From an uncultured Alphaproteobacteria bacterium (GTDB lineage Bacteria > Pseudomonadota > Alphaproteobacteria > RF32 > CAG-239), in contig CABQIK010000001.1 in assembly GCA_902464275.1 (NCBI GenBank), positions 1 through 64,000 on the forward strand: a stretch of 64,000 nucleotides of DNA. Direction: 5' to 3'. Position numbers and translations under genes: made by a program. The notes beneath the pieces are model-generated. The model did not search any database. It saw nothing but the letters and a program-made list of their open reading frames with translations, and was not told where the DNA came from. Positions 61,448 through 64,000 of this stretch are shown here, one piece after another. Positions within the stretch are counted from its first letter, which is position 1. The number at the start of each line of letters is the position of its first letter.

Positions 61448-63313
61448 TCAGCGGCGGGCAAACAACTTTTCAATATCGGAAAGTTTCAGCTCCACATAAG
61501 TCGGGCGCCCGTGGTTGCACTGTCCGGAATGTTCGGTATGTTCCATATCGCGCAACAAGCGGTTCATTTCATCAATATTTAAGCGGCGACCGGCTCTGAC
61601 CGAACCATGACAGGCGATGGTGGCGCAAATATGGTGCAATTTGTCGGTTAAGGCAAACTCTCCGCCCCATTCGGCAATTTCAGCCGCCAAATCGCAAATC
61701 AGCTTATGAATATCGGCGCCGGAAATAAGCGCCGGAATTTCACGCACAATCACCGCCTGCGGACCAAATTCTTCCACAATCAGCCCCAACTTAGCCAAAT
61801 TGTCGGCTTGCGACATAATTTTTTCTTTTTCGGAATAGCTTAAATCAATAATCTCAGGTATAAGCAGCATTTGGGTTACAACTTTGTGCTCTGCCGCCAG
61901 GTCGGCTTTAAGTTTTTCCATCACTATACGTTCATGCGCCGCATGTTGGTCAATAATGATAATGCTATCGGGTGTTTGCGAGATAATATAGGTATCATGG
62001 AACTGCGCTTTGGCCAAGCCCAACGGTCCGATTTCAGAATCCGCATTTTGCGGTTCGGAAGGCTCTTCAACTTTAATTGAATAAAAACCCGCCAAATCAG
62101 GCAAATCGGCTTGCGCGCGCCGCGGCATCGGCGCTGAAAACGACGGCATTTTAATGGCGCGGGTTTCTTCCGCCAAATTAACGGTTTCGGGAATATCCGG
62201 CGGCAAAACCGACTGCTGAGGCTGCGTATAGGTTTGAGTGTAAGGTTGAGCGGCAAAATCAGGAATGTTATCACGCACAAATTCAGCCAAATTTAAGGTG
62301 TTGGCGGCGGTTTTATCACCTAATGACAAAGCGTGTCTGATTGAACCGACCAACAATCCGCGTACGGTTGCCGCGTCATAAAAACGAACTTCCGCTTTGG
62401 CAGGGTGAACATTAACATCAACATAAGCCGGATTAACGTCAATAAACAGCGCGCACAACGGATAGCGGTTAGACGCAAGCACGTCCTGATAAGCGCCTTT
62501 AATGGCGCCGAGCAACAGTTTATCACGCACCGGACGGCTGTTTACAAACAAATATTGCGATAACGAATTAGCCTTGTTTAAGGTCGGCAGGCTGATATAA
62601 CCGCTGATGCGCACATCATCGCGCGAGGCATCAATCAGCAGCGAATTTTCAGCAAATTCTTTGCCCATAACTTCGCTCAAGCGTTTAAGACGGGCGTCAA
62701 ACAATTCGCCCTGACAGGCATTAAGCGCTATTTTCTTTTTATCTTCGCTGTACAAATAAAAAGATATGTGCGGGTTGGCCATGGCAATGCGGTTGACAAT
62801 ATCATAACACTGCGCCGCTTCTGAAGCGTCGGCTTTCAAAAACTTTAACCTTGCCGGAACCGCATAAAACAAATCGCGAACTTCAATGCGGGTGCCCTGC
62901 GTATGCGCCGCCGGCATAATTTCAGACTTGTGCCCGCCGTTAATTTCACACTTCCAGGCATTTTCAGCCCCTTTAGTGCGTGTGGTAATGCTCATGCGGG
63001 CAACCGCGGCAATAGAAGGCAGCGCCTCGCCTCGGAAGCCTAAGTGTTTGATGTTAAACAAGTCATCATCCGGCAACTTAGAGGTGGCGTGCCGTTCAAC
63101 CGCCAAATTAAGTTCATCTTTATCCATGCCTTTACCGTTATCAGTAATTACAATCAGATTTTTACCTCCGCCGATTAACGACACCTCAATTTTATCGGCG
63201 CCGGCGTCAATAGCGTTTTCAACCAACTCTTTTACCACCGAGGCAGGGCGTTCCACCACTTCACCGGCGGCAATTTGGTTGATTAAATTATCAGGTAAAA
63301 TCCGAATCGGCAT
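61448..63313 (-). CDS. mutL: DNA mismatch repair protein MutL
   Basis: GHKL ATPase that couples MutS to strand removal. The N-terminal domain has GEVVERPASVVKELVENAIDAGA, ITDNGKGM and GFRGEAL. The C-terminal domain carries the endonuclease motif DQHAAHERIVME (455-466), plus ACHGSVRAG and CNHGRP metal-site motifs. So this MutL should nick DNA itself, unlike E. coli MutL; no MutH is needed. Length 621 residues. It starts 1 bp after pgi. Confidence 0.96.
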   Translation of the reverse strand: MPIRILPDNLINQIAAGEVVERPASVVKELVENAIDAGADKIEVSLIGGGKNLIVITDNGKGMDKDELNLAVERHATSKLPDDDLFNIKHLGFRGEALPSIAAVARMSITTRTKGAENAWKCEINGGHKSEIMPAAHTQGTRIEVRDLFYAVPARLKFLKADASEAAQCYDIVNRIAMANPHISFYLYSEDKKKIALNACQGELFDARLKRLSEVMGKEFAENSLLIDASRDDVRISGYISLPTLNKANSLSQYLFVNSRPVRDKLLLGAIKGAYQDVLASNRYPLCALFIDVNPAYVDVNVHPAKAEVRFYDAATVRGLLVGSIRHALSLGDKTAANTLNLAEFVRDNIPDFAAQPYTQTYTQPQQSVLPPDIPETVNLAEETRAIKMPSFSAPMPRRAQADLPDLAGFYSIKVEEPSEPQNADSEIGPLGLAKAQFHDTYIISQTPDSIIIIDQHAAHERIVMEKLKADLAAEHKVVTQMLLIPEIIDLSYSEKEKIMSQADNLAKLGLIVEEFGPQAVIVREIPALISGADIHKLICDLAAEIAEWGGEFALTDKLHHICATIACHGSVRAGRRLNIDEMNRLLRDMEHTEHSGQCNHGRPTYVELKLSDIEKLFARR

Positions 63314-63314
63314 T

Positions 63315-64000
63315 TTATTTTCTCAGCTTTTTAATGGTTTTAATCAATGACAAAGTTGAAGAATCATGCTCCGAGCCGTGAATATTGCCCTCAAGCTCAG
63401 GCAAAATTTTAAGCGCAAGCTGTTTGCCGAGTTCAACGCCCATTTGGTCAAACGAGTTAATATTCCAAATTACGCCCTGAACAAAAACTTTATGCTCATA
63501 AAGCGCAATCAGCATACCGAGTGAGAACGGGTCAATCTTTTTAAGCAGCATGGTGTTAGACGGGCGGTTGCCGCTAAAGCTTTTATATTTTTTCAAAAAC
63601 TCGGCTTCTTCTTTGGTTTTTCCGGCTTGGCGGAGTTCTTCCGCCGCCTCAGCCATGGTTTTGCCCTTCATTAACGCCTCGCCTTGCGCTAACACATTAG
63701 AGAGCAAAATTTGGTGATGATTGCCAAGTTCATTATGGGAAATGGCCGGCACGATAAAATCAACCGGAACCATCTCAGTGCCTTGGTGCAAAAGTTGGAA
63801 AAACGAGTGCTGAACATTGGTGCCGGCGCCGCCGAACAATACCGGTCCGGTGGCGTATTTTACGAAGTTGTTGTTGCGATCAACCGACTTGCCGTTGCTT
63901 TCCATATCAAGCTGTTGCAAATAAGCCGGCAGATATTGCAAATATTGGTCATAGGGCACAACCGCATAGCGATGAACATTGAAAAAGTTATTATACCACA
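63315..64000 (-). CDS. pgi: Glucose-6-phosphate isomerase, partial (N-terminus beyond window)
   Basis: Interconverts glucose-6-phosphate and fructose-6-phosphate. The frame stays open to the window end, reading WYNNFFNVHRYAVVPYDQYL, so about 228 C-terminal residues are present and the start lies outside. Other landmarks: GGAGTNVQHSFFQLLHQG (equivalent to the GTNGQHSF signature), PVDFIVP, and NSFDQMGVELGKQLA near the end. The C-terminus is intact. It lies directly upstream of mutL. Confidence 0.96.
   Translation of the reverse strand, partial: WYNNFFNVHRYAVVPYDQYLQYLPAYLQQLDMESNGKSVDRNNNFVKYATGPVLFGGAGTNVQHSFFQLLHQGTEMVPVDFIVPAISHNELGNHHQILLSNVLAQGEALMKGKTMAEAAEELRQAGKTKEEAEFLKKYKSFSGNRPSNTMLLKKIDPFSLGMLIALYEHKVFVQGVIWNINSFDQMGVELGKQLALKILPELEGNIHGSEHDSSTLSLIKTIKKLRK

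Noticed and set aside
1..64000. CRISPR arrays, tRNA or rRNA genes, integrase or transposase genes
   Set aside because: None was recognised by eye; a tRNAscan or covariance search could still find a tRNA that I missed.

Overview
The window is a gene-dense bacterial chromosome segment, AT-rich by eye. It looks like an anaerobic, host-associated alphaproteobacterium, and this is inference from several signs. There is a single-chain pyruvate:ferredoxin oxidoreductase, an enterobacterial-style arginine acid-resistance pair, ECF regulation with a GAAC-N17-CGTT promoter, palindromic repeat elements of the alphaproteobacterial kind (one inside a reading frame), and two pilin-like proteins with a GRSMVEMLG start.

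Layout. 1-3180: the str operon on the minus strand (rpsL-rpsG-fusA-tuf, tuf cut by the window edge), then dnaK. 5200-8650: a lineage-specific surface region with a Cys-rich secreted repeat protein, a MITE-like inverted repeat and a pilin-like gene behind a hairpin leader. 8700-12615: thrS, a glycosyltransferase and an alpha/beta hydrolase. 12660-19715: a defence island with Res, a BRO regulator, Mod, a membrane protein and an Abi_C protein, flanked by a near-perfect 30-bp direct repeat that copies the end of the neighbouring Spy-like gene. 19690-20960: a small membrane protein, an ECF sigma factor and the Spy-like protein, resembling CnrYXH metal or envelope sensing. 21070-27240: a DMT exporter, nifJ and folA-thyA. 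27389-34533: a shortened dcw cluster (mraY-ftsW-murB-ftsQ-ftsA-ftsZ) lacking murD, murG, murC and ddl. 34590-38375: adiA and adiC. 38460-39210: the second pilin-like gene with the same leader. 39300-46070: a BPL_N-like protein, YqgE, a DsbD-like protein and lepB-rnc-era. 46140-50740: a U32 protein, a short divergent metK, mtnN and a PH-domain membrane protein. 50828-57517: an alkaline-phosphatase-superfamily membrane enzyme, a COG2509 flavoprotein, rmuC, a Firmicutes-type murG and an atypical mnmA. 57579-64000: an orphan gene, gyrA, a small membrane protein, mutL and a partial pgi.

How it fits together. Most genes are housekeeping: translation, cell wall and division, nucleotide and SAM metabolism, repair. 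The accessory biology lies in the defence island, the ECF module, the acid-resistance pair and the surface region. The two pilin-like genes share a leader of about 90 bp whose hairpin buries the ribosome-binding site. No tRNA, rRNA, CRISPR array, integrase or transposase was recognised.
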